Below are positions 27,049 through 36,126 of a stretch of 45,305 bases of DNA, piece after piece; position 1 is the stretch's first letter, and each line of letters begins with the position of its first letter. The notes under the pieces were generated by a model. It was given only the letters and a program-made list of their open reading frames with translations, was not told the origin of the DNA and ran no database searches. Position numbers and translations under genes: made by a program. Source of the stretch: an uncultured bacterium (GTDB taxonomy: Bacteria > Bacillota > Clostridia > Lachnospirales > Lachnospiraceae); assembly GCA_947643145.1 (NCBI GenBank), contig CANRVD010000018.1, positions 1-45,305 of the forward strand. The letters are read 5' to 3'.

Positions 27049-28428
27049 TCATGCATCCTTTAAAAATGCCGCATAGCATTTCTGCGCTTCATACACATCT
27101 GCCTTACTTGTCACTTCCCAAGGCGCGTGCATACTAAGTACTGCTACACCACAGTCAATTACCTCCATTCCATACAGGGACAAAATATAAGCTATGGTTC
27201 CACCACCGCCAATATCCACCTTGCCAAGCTCTGCTGTCTGGTAATTCACCTTATTATCATCCATAATCTTTCTAAGCACCGCCAGATACTCTGCATTGGC
27301 ATCATTAGAGCCAGACTTTCCACGGCTTCCGGTAAATTTACTAAATACCACACCATGTCCACAGTAAGAGGCATTCTTCTTTTCAAAAGCCGAAGCATAC
27401 AGAGGGTCAAACCCGGCGTTTACATCAGAAGAAAGCATTCTGCTGTTTTTCAGGCAACGGCGGAGCTTGATTCCACTATATTCCCCAACCCTGTCAAACA
27501 GCTCTGCCACCATATCTTCAAAGAAATGCGACTGCATACCGGTAGCGCCCACACTTCCAATCTCTTCCTTATCAACCAGCAGGCAACAGGAAGTCTTATC
27601 CGGCTCTTTTACTTCCAGCATGGAATACAGGGAAGTATATGCGCATACCCTGTCATCCTGTCCATATGCCATAATCATGCTTCTGTCAAAACCAAGCTCT
27701 CTTGCCTCGCCAGCCGGTACTACCTCTAATTCTGCCGAAATAAAATCATCCTCTTCTATCTCATATTCTTTTTTCAAAATCTGGAGGATATTCTTTTTCA
27801 CCGCTTCCTTCTCTTCATCCTTCAATGGCACACTGCCTATCAGAATATCAAGATTTTCTCCTTCTACCACCTTTGCAGCCTTTTTCTCCATCTGCTCACC
27901 AGCCAGATGAATGAGCAAATCTGATACGCAAAATACCGGGTCGTCCTTTTTTTCACCGACACAGATGTTCACTACCTCTCCATTTTTTTTGACAACCACA
28001 CCATGAATTGCAAGAGGAAGCGTCACCCACTGGTACTTCTTAATTCCACCATAATAATGCGTATCCAGATAAGACAAATCCCCGTCTTCATATAAAGGAT
28101 TCTGCTTAATATCCAGTCTTGGTGAATCAATATGTGCCCCTAAAATATTCATCCCTTCCTCTAACGGCCTCTTTCCAATATTAAACATGGCAACCGCTTT
28201 CTTCATGCAGACTGCATACACCTTATCTCCTGCCTTTAACTTCTCCTCTTTCCTGATTACGTCCTGCAAATTCCTATAACCTGCCTCTTCTGCCTGCCGT
28301 ACAATCTCTGCCACACACTCCCTTTCCGTCTTGCAGTCGGACAAAAATTTGCGGTATTTCTTACAAATCTTTTCTAATTTTTCCAAATCCTTTTTACTAT
28401 ACTTCTCCCATACACACTTTTTTTCCAT
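27049..28428 (-). CDS. M18 family aminopeptidase
   Basis: A 459-residue cytoplasmic metallopeptidase of the aspartyl aminopeptidase (M18) family, expected to form tetrahedral dodecamers that trim N-terminal residues from peptides. Metal and catalytic motifs are NILGAHIDSPRLD near residue 96, the DKEEIGSVGATG block with the catalytic glutamate near 252, MLSSDVNAGFDP near 318, and the late HAPWEV histidine. The length fits the family. It is followed on the same strand by the structured element at 26912-27046. The upstream neighbour (phospholipase-C-like) ends 24 bases away, so they share a transcript. Confidence 0.93.
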   Translation of the reverse strand: MEKKCVWEKYSKKDLEKLEKICKKYRKFLSDCKTERECVAEIVRQAEEAGYRNLQDVIRKEEKLKAGDKVYAVCMKKAVAMFNIGKRPLEEGMNILGAHIDSPRLDIKQNPLYEDGDLSYLDTHYYGGIKKYQWVTLPLAIHGVVVKKNGEVVNICVGEKKDDPVFCVSDLLIHLAGEQMEKKAAKVVEGENLDILIGSVPLKDEEKEAVKKNILQILKKEYEIEEDDFISAELEVVPAGEARELGFDRSMIMAYGQDDRVCAYTSLYSMLEVKEPDKTSCCLLVDKEEIGSVGATGMQSHFFEDMVAELFDRVGEYSGIKLRRCLKNSRMLSSDVNAGFDPLYASAFEKKNASYCGHGVVFSKFTGSRGKSGSNDANAEYLAVLRKIMDDNKVNYQTAELGKVDIGGGGTIAYILSLYGMEVIDCGVAVLSMHAPWEVTSKADVYEAQKCYAAFLKDA

Positions 28429-28452
28429 TTCATTTACCTCTTTTCATAAAAT

Positions 28453-29613
28453 CTAGGCCGATGCCCGTTTCCGGCCTGTAAGTGGCAGCCCGCTTTCATA
28501 AGAAAGATTCCCTAACCCCTTTGCCGCATGGTTTATCCGCTCTTTTACCGTCATTTCCTCTTTTCTATTCTCTTCTAAAAGATTTATACTGCCCTCTTCC
28601 ATCTGTTTCATTATATCAGAAGATTTTGGTTTGTACACCCGTTTTGCTCCTCTTTGCCAGTCTGAGATTCTGACATGGCGGTATGATGTATCTGGGGAAG
28701 CCCCGGCAAACCACTTTCTCTTAAAGTAAGGATTCACCTCATCCAAAACCTCACAATATTTCTGATACTGCAGCATGGCAGCATCATAGATTTCCCAAAC
28801 AGAGGCATTAGATACTATGGACTTGTCCCACGGATTATGCCAGATACAGTTTTCTATATTCATAATCTTTCTTTGTTGAATAAACTCATTTGTTACCATA
28901 AAATTACTTAATCCATAGTTTTCCATAAACGGAAACTCTATTTTCTGTAATTTCTTCTTCTGCTTCTCCGATGCTGCAAAAAATCCACTGGCAATCATTT
29001 TCATCATGCGAATGGATGCAATCACATTTTCTTCCTTAAGTTTCATCCGGTAACTTCTGCTCACCGCCTTTGACAAAAGCCCTGCCAGTATTTTTTTCTC
29101 CTGCCTGCTAATCTGTAAACTTCCTCCCGGTATATACTCCGAAGGCAGCATATCCTCCTTTACCGCAATCATTTTTGCATCAATCGCAGATTCCAGACGG
29201 TGGTGAAGTCCGCTTGTCGCCTTTTGGGCATACGGCGCAGAAGCATCCAGCCCGATCCTGGCATAAATATAAGGATGCAGCATACTATCTAAGGTATAAT
29301 GTGACAATAAACCATAAAAATAGCTAATTCCCACTTCCACCGCCTCTACATTCTCCTCCTCCCAAATAGACTGCAAAAGCCATGCAAAATACCGGCTGCT
29401 TCCTTCATGGTGCATCCGCACTCCCAGATTTTTCTCCTGATTGCTTAAAAGCATAGCAATATTGTACAGGAACAAATCCGGTCCCTGACAACCAATTCCA
29501 AATACTCCCTGATGCTTCCGAATAATAGATACTAACATCGTATCTTTCATCTCTTCCAAAATTTCCCTGCCAAAAATAGCATGTGTCGCAAATCCTCCCA
29601 TAACCTGCACCAA
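28453..29613 (-). CDS. Zinc-dependent phospholipase C-like protein
   Basis: A 386-residue protein whose N-terminal ~200 residues match the zinc-dependent phospholipase C/S1-P1 nuclease-like fold. Histidine motifs are GGFATHAIFG at the start, IGCQGPDLFLYN, HHEGSS, and FYGLLSHYTLDSMLHPY. The C-terminal half is not recognised. Unlike secreted PLC toxins it has no signal peptide, so a cytoplasmic housekeeping role is more likely than virulence. The start is uncertain: TTG at 29613 or ATG at 29601 (MGGFATHAIF); the conserved region begins at the latter. Confidence 0.8.
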   Translation of the reverse strand: MVQVMGGFATHAIFGREILEEMKDTMLVSIIRKHQGVFGIGCQGPDLFLYNIAMLLSNQEKNLGVRMHHEGSSRYFAWLLQSIWEEENVEAVEVGISYFYGLLSHYTLDSMLHPYIYARIGLDASAPYAQKATSGLHHRLESAIDAKMIAVKEDMLPSEYIPGGSLQISRQEKKILAGLLSKAVSRSYRMKLKEENVIASIRMMKMIASGFFAASEKQKKKLQKIEFPFMENYGLSNFMVTNEFIQQRKIMNIENCIWHNPWDKSIVSNASVWEIYDAAMLQYQKYCEVLDEVNPYFKRKWFAGASPDTSYRHVRISDWQRGAKRVYKPKSSDIMKQMEEGSINLLEENRKEEMTVKERINHAAKGLGNLSYESGLPLTGRKRASA

Positions 29614-29713
29614 GCCTCAAGCGAAAATACTTGCCTTTTCATTTGAGGCGCAAACACAGCGGGTGAAAGATGTGTGTTTGCATTTTATCCTTCCTTCTTT
29701 TTTTCTTTCACCC
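29614..29713. other. Hairpin-rich gap with alternative pairings
   Basis: Three stems share this 130-bp gap: GCCTCAA (29614) with TTGAGGC (29643), GCAAACACA (29650) with TGTGTTTGC (29673), and GGGTGAAAG (29661) with CTTTCACCC (29705). The last two overlap and cannot form at once. Its role between the YlbJ-like and phospholipase-like genes is unknown. Confidence 0.45.
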
Positions 29714-29744
29714 TTCCCTCCATTTCCCCTCTGCAATATTTTTC

Positions 29745-30668
29745 TTATCCCATTGAAAACCAAAGCGCGGAAAGACAGGCTGCAATAACGGCCTGCCGGA
29801 TTTTTGCCAGCAGATACTTTCCCGTAGACAAATCAGTGCCGACCAGCACACTGGCAGTCTGCGCAATACTGGATAAACCGCCAAAAGCACAAAGTCCGAC
29901 TAAAATACTTTTCAAATATTTCTCACTGACACACATTTCAGAAATAACAGCCCCTCCTGTTGTTATTTCCAAAATTCCAATTCCTATGTATTTTATTATA
30001 GCAGATACCTGCAATAGCTCCGATACTAATTGTGCCAAAATAGAAAATAAAATAATATATCCTCCGATTTTGGTGATTGTCACAAAAGCATCCAGAATGC
30101 TTTCATCCAGTGAAGCAATCACCGTCTGCTTTTGATAACAGGATATTTTAGGGCCTTTTGTACTCTCCCGATAAAACCGTTTCCTTCCCGCCAAAAAACT
30201 TCCAAGCCATCCAGACAAAAAAATAATGAAAAGCAGCACCACCGGAACCTGTAGTCCCATGCAGTGAATCCCAATATATTCAACCAAAAACATAGGACTG
30301 AGATTATTACAAAAACTTAAAAGATACTGCGCCTCCTCTTTTGATATCCTGTCTTCACGGTAAAGCTGCGCCGTTGTTTTGGCTCCGATGGGATAACCAG
30401 ACAAAAAACCAATCACTGCCGGATAGCAGCCTGCCCTTGACAGCCCAAATGCCCTTTTTAACAGGGGATACGAAATCCGGCTCACTCCCCCCGTTATATT
30501 CTGCTTAATCATAAAATTTGACAGTACCATAAAAGGGAGCAATGCCGGAAGAACCGTATGAAACCATAAGGTCAGTCCAAACTTTGCCCCCCGGCTGATA
30601 ATCCCCGGAAATACCACAAATAAAATAATAATAACACCCAAAAGTATGGCAAGAAATTTACGATTCAT
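29745..30668 (-). CDS. YlbJ-like nucleoside-recognition (Gate) domain membrane protein
   Basis: A 307-residue polytopic membrane protein with about eight hydrophobic segments and the paired Gate/nucleoside-recognition pattern. FHTVLPALLPFMVLSNF near residue 40 and FLSGYPIGAKTTAQLY near 90 are characteristic of YlbJ/SpoVV relatives. In Bacillus, SpoVV (YlbJ) carries dipicolinic acid into the forespore. This suggests a sporulation link, but many non-sporulating Clostridia keep homologues of unknown role. AGGTG precedes the ATG. It lies between an ABC exporter and the phospholipase-like gene on the same strand. Confidence 0.85.
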   Translation of the reverse strand: MNRKFLAILLGVIIILFVVFPGIISRGAKFGLTLWFHTVLPALLPFMVLSNFMIKQNITGGVSRISYPLLKRAFGLSRAGCYPAVIGFLSGYPIGAKTTAQLYREDRISKEEAQYLLSFCNNLSPMFLVEYIGIHCMGLQVPVVLLFIIFLSGWLGSFLAGRKRFYRESTKGPKISCYQKQTVIASLDESILDAFVTITKIGGYIILFSILAQLVSELLQVSAIIKYIGIGILEITTGGAVISEMCVSEKYLKSILVGLCAFGGLSSIAQTASVLVGTDLSTGKYLLAKIRQAVIAACLSALWFSMG

Positions 30669-30746
30669 AGAACACCTGACTTTTATCTCTTACTTCATAA
30701 CTATGTGAGACAATGTCCGATTATTCGTTACCCTTCTTATCCTGCC

Positions 30747-32513
30747 CTATCCCCGTTCAAACCGGTCTGCCATCGTGTAAAATTCATAATAGATGCCCTT
30801 TTTCTCCATCAGGGAAGCATGGTTTCCTTCCTCCGCAATCCCCTCCTCTGTCAGCACCAGAATACGGTCTGAATTTTTAATGGTAGACAGGCGGTGGGCA
30901 ATCGTAACAGTCGTACGCCCTTTTGACAACTCATTTAAGGAACGCGCAACTACATACTCACTTTCATTATCCAGCGCAGAAGTTGCCTCGTCCAAAATCA
31001 TAATAGGAGGATTTTTCAAAAATACCCTCGCAATACTAATCCTCTGCTTCTGTCCACCGGAAAGCTTAACTCCGCGCTCTCCGACATACGTATCATAACC
31101 ATCCTTAAGTTCCATAATAAATTCATGCGCTCCTGCCTTCTTTGCCGCTTCTATTGCCTCATCCCTGCCTGCATCTGCCTTGCCATACAATATATTTTCC
31201 ATCACAGTGCCTGAGAAAAGATAGACATCCTGCTGCACCATACCAATATTCTGCCGCAGGCTCTTTAACGTATAGCTTCTTATATCTTTATCATCAATCA
31301 TAATGCTGCCACTGTCGATATCATAGAACCGCGGAATCAGATTACAAAGCGTCGTTTTACCACCGCCGGACGGACCTACAATCGCTAATTTCTCTCCGGC
31401 ATGAATTGTCAGATTCAGGTTGCGAAAGACGATATTCTTATCATCAGGATAGGAAAACGATACATCTTCAAAAGAAATCTCACCCTTTGGTTTTGGCATC
31501 TCCACAGCCCCCGGCTCATCAAAAATCTCTACATCCGCATCCATAATCTGCAAAAAACGCTCAATTCCTGTCATTCCCCTTTGGAACTGCTCTGCAAACT
31601 CTATGATTCGGCGGATGGTAGCAATCAGCGTAGACACATACATGGTATATGCCACTAAATCCCCTGGTGTAATCAGCCCCTCTACCAGAAAAAGTCCACC
31701 ACCTAAGATAACTGCCAGATACATCAATCCGTCAAATGCTCTGGTAGCTGTCTGGAAACGTGCCATATAGCAGTATGTTTCCTTCTTAATCTGATAAAAC
31801 GTATCATTTCCCTTTTGAAATTTCTCAATTTCCTTCTCCTCATTCGTAAAGGTTTTTACCACCTTTTGCCCAAGCAGGCTGTCCTCAATATTAGCATTTA
31901 ACTCGCCAATCTGGACACGCTGCTTTGCAAAAGCCTTCCTGTTCTGCCTGTTTAACCGGATGCAGACAAATATCATAACCGGAACAATCACAAAAACAAG
32001 AAGCGTCAGGGCAAGGTTAACCGTTGCAAGAATAATAAAGGAAACAACAGCCTTTACTCCAGCAATAAAAAATTCCTCCGGGCAGTGATGGGCAAACTCC
32101 GTCACATCAAAAAGATCATTCGTAATACGTCCCATAATCTGACCAACTTTGGTATTATTATAAAAAGTATTGGATAGTTTTTGCAAATGTGTATATGCAT
32201 CCCTGCGCATATCCGTCTCAATCCTCGCCCCCATTACATGTCCCATATCCGCCATATAATAATTCGCCAGACAGTCAATGATACGAAGTACCAGATACAA
32301 AAATGCCAGCTTTCCAATGATACCAACTGTCAGACTTGCTAATGACTGCATCCCTGTATTTGTAATGTAGCGGATGATCATCGGCAGCACCAGTTCACAA
32401 ATCGTCGTCAGCCCTGCACAAAACAAGTCCGTTACAATTACCCTCCAATGCTTTCTGTAATATGGTAAAAACCTTTTTAAAAGGACACCCGTTGCATATT
32501 CCTTATCTTCCAT
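30747..32513 (-). CDS. ABC exporter, fused membrane and ATPase domains
   Basis: A 588-residue half-transporter of the multidrug/lipid exporter type, working as a dimer. Residues ~1-320 form six membrane segments. The ATPase domain (~345-585) has Walker A GPSGGGKT, Q-loop MVQQDVYLFSG, signature LSGGQKQRISIAR and Walker B IMILDEATSALD, with an H-loop in TIAHRLSTI. No peptidase domain is fused. The substrate is unknown. It is a different protein from the exporter at 36865-38649, with a standard LSGGQ signature. Confidence 0.93.
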   Translation of the reverse strand: MEDKEYATGVLLKRFLPYYRKHWRVIVTDLFCAGLTTICELVLPMIIRYITNTGMQSLASLTVGIIGKLAFLYLVLRIIDCLANYYMADMGHVMGARIETDMRRDAYTHLQKLSNTFYNNTKVGQIMGRITNDLFDVTEFAHHCPEEFFIAGVKAVVSFIILATVNLALTLLVFVIVPVMIFVCIRLNRQNRKAFAKQRVQIGELNANIEDSLLGQKVVKTFTNEEKEIEKFQKGNDTFYQIKKETYCYMARFQTATRAFDGLMYLAVILGGGLFLVEGLITPGDLVAYTMYVSTLIATIRRIIEFAEQFQRGMTGIERFLQIMDADVEIFDEPGAVEMPKPKGEISFEDVSFSYPDDKNIVFRNLNLTIHAGEKLAIVGPSGGGKTTLCNLIPRFYDIDSGSIMIDDKDIRSYTLKSLRQNIGMVQQDVYLFSGTVMENILYGKADAGRDEAIEAAKKAGAHEFIMELKDGYDTYVGERGVKLSGGQKQRISIARVFLKNPPIMILDEATSALDNESEYVVARSLNELSKGRTTVTIAHRLSTIKNSDRILVLTEEGIAEEGNHASLMEKKGIYYEFYTMADRFERG

Positions 32514-32551
32514 TTCAAGCCTCCCAAAATCTGTTTTTCATCATTCCACAG

Positions 32552-32676
32552 CCACACTTTTCATTCTTTCCGACATGCCGGCCCTGCCGGCACAAACAAT
32601 GAAAGAATGCTGCTTTGCAGCAAGTCCGCTTCCGCAGACGGTTCTTCCCGTGTGAATGGTCTTTTCATTCACACTT
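32552..32676 (-). repeat. Multi-hairpin 3' repeat, copy 2
   Basis: This nearly repeats 15678-15785. On the minus strand it gives GTGTGAATG/CATTCACAC, GTCTGCGG/CCGCAGAC-type, GCTGC/GCAGC and GCCGGC/GCCGGC hairpins. The NUDIX stop codon lies inside its first hairpin. It fills the gap to the ABC exporter. Confidence 0.75.
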
Positions 32677-33228
32677 GCTCCACGCATAGCAGTATGCCTG
32701 TGTTCTGGCCGCAAAAGGATACTTCTGTATTAACGCCCGAACCTCCTCCTTGGTAAACCAGCCCGGTTCAATCTCCTCTACTACAGAAGTGCTTTCCCTG
32801 AACTCCCCGTCTGCTGTTCCAACAACACACACATTTGTTTCATTTGAAAAACCAACTGCACTGTAGCTGATTGGAATAATATCCTCAATCGTGCGCAACG
32901 TTAAGCCCGTCTCTTCCCAAAGCTCCCGCTTTGCACTCTCTTCCGGCTTCTCCCCCTCATCAATAAGTCCCGCCGGGAAATTATAGACCCAGGCACCGGT
33001 TGCCAGACGAAATTCCTTATTTAACAATACCTTTTCTCCCGCTGCATCATGCATAATTAATACAACCGCATCCGGCACTCCTGGATTCAACTCTTTCATT
33101 CCCCTGATATCGCCATTACGGCTAATCATCTCGTACACCTTCCTGCCCCCATCTGCTGTTTCATACGTAAGATCATACCTGTGGATAAATTCTCCATCTA
33201 ACTTCTTCTCAATTGCTAAAAATTTCAT
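32665..33228 (-). CDS. NUDIX hydrolase, ADP-ribose pyrophosphatase type
   Basis: A 187-residue NUDIX enzyme of the ADP-sugar pyrophosphatase group, which cleaves ADP-ribose to AMP and ribose-5-phosphate. The box is canonical: GLIDEGE, seven residues, REL-WEETGL, preceded by the NFPAG motif. The start at 33228 (MKFLAIEKKL) is supported by GAGG five bases upstream. The last codons (tgg agc aag tgt gaa tga) overlap the multi-hairpin repeat, so the repeat has contributed to or replaced the native C-terminus. It is not closely related to the MutT-like NUDIX at 3605-4003. Confidence 0.9.
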   Translation of the reverse strand: MKFLAIEKKLDGEFIHRYDLTYETADGGRKVYEMISRNGDIRGMKELNPGVPDAVVLIMHDAAGEKVLLNKEFRLATGAWVYNFPAGLIDEGEKPEESAKRELWEETGLTLRTIEDIIPISYSAVGFSNETNVCVVGTADGEFRESTSVVEEIEPGWFTKEEVRALIQKYPFAARTQAYCYAWSKCE

Positions 33229-33333
33229 GTCTTCCTCACTTTCCATACAATTCCATCACTTCATATCCATTATATCGTTGTCCCGATTGGAAGGCAATAT
33301 TTATCTTTTGTATTCTTTACTTTCACATCCTGC

Positions 33334-33879
33334 CTAACCATTCAGCGAAATTCCATCATAAAACTTTTCAAAACATACCTCTGAATCTTTATAATATTCC
33401 CTTACTCCAATAATATGCAGAAAACGTGCCCCTGCATACGTATAGGAATCCAGCCTTCTGTTAAAAGCATCATCGGAATGTGCACTGACCAAATAGGTTT
33501 CCTCCTCAAAACCTGTTACCAGAAGTGTATGGTAATAACGGTCCATGTCATTCCTTAACTGAATGACATCACCAATTTCCAGCTCCCTTTCATCAACTTC
33601 CTCGCCAAAAGGCCCATTCCCGCGGTTTGTCACGATAAAATCATAAAAGAAAGAAACACCTGACCAGGATGGGGAACGGTCATTCAGGCTTCTGTAATAC
33701 CAGCCGTTTTCACGATTATAATTCATCTCACAGCATCCGGCATAAATGCACTGTGACACAAAACTTGTGCAGTCTCCGCCTATCCCTGTAAAATTATAAA
33801 ATAACGGGTTTCTGTCAAATGCCCAGCGTTTTGCATAAGCATATGCCCGTTCCCTGTTATAACTTGTTGTTACCAGCAT
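33334..33879 (-). CDS. Amidase_6-like (putative papain-fold amidase) protein
   Basis: A 181-residue protein matching the putative amidase domain (Amidase_6). YNRERAYAYAKRWAF opens it, then NPLFYNFTGIGGDCTSFVSQC carries the likely catalytic cysteine and HTLLVTGF the likely histidine. The fold is thought to be NlpC/papain-like. There is no signal peptide, so action on the outer cell wall would need an unusual export route. It lies divergently beside the leader-peptide locus, and a role as maturation peptidase there is possible but unsupported. Confidence 0.82.
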   Translation of the reverse strand: MLVTTSYNRERAYAYAKRWAFDRNPLFYNFTGIGGDCTSFVSQCIYAGCCEMNYNRENGWYYRSLNDRSPSWSGVSFFYDFIVTNRGNGPFGEEVDERELEIGDVIQLRNDMDRYYHTLLVTGFEEETYLVSAHSDDAFNRRLDSYTYAGARFLHIIGVREYYKDSEVCFEKFYDGISLNG

Positions 33880-34097
33880 ACGTTTCTCTTTTCTTTGTTA
33901 CTATTCATGCCCCTTTGAAACATCAAGCGTAAATAGTAACTTTCCGTTTTCTACTATTATATTATTTTTATCCTGTTTGGTTCATAAGACGCAAAAGTAA
34001 TCTATTGAAATATCACTTCTTTCTGTTAGAATATATATATATCAATTTTAACAGGTATGCGTTGGGCAATCACCTTAGACAGGAATGGAGACATCAC

Positions 34098-35261
34098 ATG
34101 AAAACAAATCCAAACTATACAATTTGCAACTTTGACGGCACCTCTTATCTGCTTCCCTTTGGCCAGGCAATCGCTGACCAAAGGCGTGGAATGCAATTAG
34201 GTGAATCCGGTATATTTTTATGGAACAACCTGTCGGACGTACAGAACAAAGAAGAGCTTCTAAACCGTTTTCTGGCACATTATGAAGCAGCACCGGAAGA
34301 TATTCCTACACTGACACAGGATTTAAACCATTTTCTTTTTCTTCTGACTTCCCTTGGTATCATTCCAAAGGACTGGAAAGAGAGCACTTTCACAGAATTC
34401 TCCTCACTACATCTGCAAATTGGAACGATTCACTTATGTCTCCGCGGAAAGGAAGAGGCCTTTCCAAAAGAATTTCTTCCGTTCCAGACAGATTCCTCTT
34501 CCGCTACAGATTTGACAATAGAACTTAGAACCGGACATCCACCGCTTTCTGACAACGGCACTGTTCTTATCCAAAATGAGCAGCTCCGCATATGGGAATA
34601 TGCGGATTATTACCGCCTGCTTTTTCCTGAGGCAAAACAGTTAACAGAAGCCTATTTATCCAAAGATGGTTCTTTTTCCTGTATTTACTATATTCCTGCC
34701 AATGATGAGGAACTTCTCTACGAACTGTTTCATGCCATCCGCCTGCTTTACCTATATACTGCCCGAATGAAGGGCTGCTATGCCCTTCATTCTGCTTCAC
34801 TCCTCTATCAGGACAAGGCCTGGCTTTTTTCAGGGCACTCTGGAATGGGGAAGTCAACCCACACAAGACTCTGGAATACACTGTTTGACACCCCTCTGCT
34901 CAACGGAGATTTAAACCTTCTTGCCTTCCTTGATGGCAAACCCGTAATTTATGGAATTCCGTGGTGTGGCACATCCGGCATCTCAGATTCCAAAACCTAT
35001 CCCCTTGGCGGAATTATCCTGCTGTCCCAGGCAGAACAAGACGAATGTGTAAAACTTTCTGCAGACCAGAAAACACTGCTTATTATGCAGCGCCTGATTT
35101 CTCCCGCCTGGACTGCTTCTATGTTGGAGGAAAACCTTGCCTTTACTGGCAGGCTTTCAAAGCAGACCCATGTATGCAGGCTGAAATGTACAAAGAATCC
35201 TTCCGCTGCCCATACAATGAAAAAGTGGATTGATAGTTACTGTTCACTACATGACCAGTAA
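34098..35261 (+). CDS. PqqD-like domain fused to HPr-kinase-like protein
   Basis: A 387-residue two-part protein. Residues ~8-88 look like a PqqD-type peptide-binding (RRE) domain (YLLPFGQAIADQRRGMQLGE). Residues ~215-385 resemble HPr kinase: CYALHSASL with H231, P-loop SGHSGMGKST (245-254) and D271 in NGDLNLL. Such kinases occur in ribosomal-peptide clusters, where some phosphorylate the precursor. The start at 34098 has GGAG seven bases upstream. The frame stays open to a TTG at 34005, but that lies in a likely -35 box (TTGAAA). I infer that it recognises the shared leader of the proteins at 36127 and 38820. Confidence 0.8.
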   Translation: MKTNPNYTICNFDGTSYLLPFGQAIADQRRGMQLGESGIFLWNNLSDVQNKEELLNRFLAHYEAAPEDIPTLTQDLNHFLFLLTSLGIIPKDWKESTFTEFSSLHLQIGTIHLCLRGKEEAFPKEFLPFQTDSSSATDLTIELRTGHPPLSDNGTVLIQNEQLRIWEYADYYRLLFPEAKQLTEAYLSKDGSFSCIYYIPANDEELLYELFHAIRLLYLYTARMKGCYALHSASLLYQDKAWLFSGHSGMGKSTHTRLWNTLFDTPLLNGDLNLLAFLDGKPVIYGIPWCGTSGISDSKTYPLGGIILLSQAEQDECVKLSADQKTLLIMQRLISPAWTASMLEENLAFTGRLSKQTHVCRLKCTKNPSAAHTMKKWIDSYCSLHDQ

Positions 35262-35293
35262 CAGCAGCGTTTTTAATACTGAAGAATGCACAC

Positions 35294-35334
35294 ATTTTGC
35301 CAGGGCACAGACTTCGCTTGTGCTCTGGCAAAAT
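35294..35334. repeat. Strong hairpin after the PqqD/kinase gene
   Basis: ATTTTGCCAGgGCACA pairs with TGTGCtCTGGCAAAAT around GACTTCGCT. There is no T run after it on the plus strand, so it may be a weak terminator or RNA-stability hairpin. Confidence 0.6.
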
Positions 35335-35379
35335 AATCAAAAATAGCATAGCCATGCAGAGAAGGAGTAACAACGAGAA

Positions 35380-35820
35380 ATGATGAGTACCAATATCTCA
35401 AAAAAGTACCCGAAATTTTACAAAAATTATCACAAGAACATTACTGTGAAAAACTGTGAACTATATGGCGCTTCAGCCGAAGGACTTGCTCTCCTGAACG
35501 CAGCAGACCATCACATCATCAATAATAAAATCACTTCCGATGGGACAGTCACCAAAAATAACTACTCAGATGGGCTGCACATTATTTTATTTGGCAACAA
35601 TAAATCCAGCAAAAAATATGCCAACAGCATCACAGGCAACGCCATCCGCGGAAAAGTACATGGAGTCAATATGTGGTCCTTCACAAAGGCATTGTATGGA
35701 AAAACCACAGCCAAAAAGAATAAGATATATACCAAAGCCGGAAAAAAATCAGAAGCTTTTTTGATTCGCTGCTGCACCAAACGTGTCGTATCTGGAAATA
35801 AAATCGGTAAGTGGAAGTAA
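35380..35820 (+). pseudogene. Right-handed beta-helix protein fragment
   Basis: A 146-codon frame with parallel beta-helix repeats (NITVKNCELYGASAEGLALLNA, here split as NITVKNCELY and GASAEGLALL; HIINNKITSDG; NSITGNAIRG; RVVSGNKIG). Normal family members are several hundred residues and secreted. This one has no signal peptide and starts in mid-helix, so it is probably the remnant C-terminus of a surface polysaccharide-acting or adhesive protein. GGAG lies 12 bases before the ATG pair, slightly far. It is also possible that it is a short functional protein. Confidence 0.55.
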
Positions 35821-36049
35821 ATCAGCATATCACAATTTCCTAAATCTGTAACACTTGTTGTGTATCCTTTTTCGGCTTTTGCCCCACACTCCATACATAC
35901 CTTAAATCAATGCCCCTTACTTCTTTATTGATATTCTCATTATAACGAAATCCCACTACTTTTCAAGTTCTCCCTTTTACTCTTCACCCTCAAACGGGTG
36001 AAAACAGTAACTAGGCAGGAAAAATCTGTAAATAACGGCCACAAATTCC
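35821..36049. other. Gene-free stretch before the first leader-bearing protein
   Basis: I see no gene here. The only structure is a small hairpin, TTCACCC-TCAAAC-GGGTGAA, near 35984-36003. The promoter of the next gene follows. Confidence 0.5.
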
Positions 36050-36078
36050 TTTACTCCCCAAAAATTTAGTGTTATAAT
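36050..36078 (+). promoter_or_regulatory. Promoter of the first leader-bearing protein
   Basis: TTTACT (36050-36055), 17 bases, then a perfect TATAAT (36073-36078). It lies about 48 bases before the ATG. Confidence 0.7.
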
Positions 36079-36126
36079 TATAGTATCAATCAATAAGCTT
36101 TAACAACTTATAGAAAGGAGTAGGAT

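Noticed and set aside
28453-29613. Secreted phospholipase toxin
   Set aside because: No signal peptide is present, and the neighbours are housekeeping genes.
33334-33879. Amidase-like gene as part of the leader locus
   Set aside because: It is divergent from the kinase gene and resembles widespread amidase-like genes; kept only as a weak candidate peptidase.
34005-34097. Upstream TTG start for the PqqD/kinase protein
   Set aside because: The TTG is part of a likely -35 element and the translated part has no similarity to PqqD; the ATG at 34098 has a proper ribosome site.
35294-35334. Shared CGAAG loops in several unrelated hairpins as one family
   Set aside because: Only five bases are shared and the stems are unrelated; this could be chance or general loop stability.
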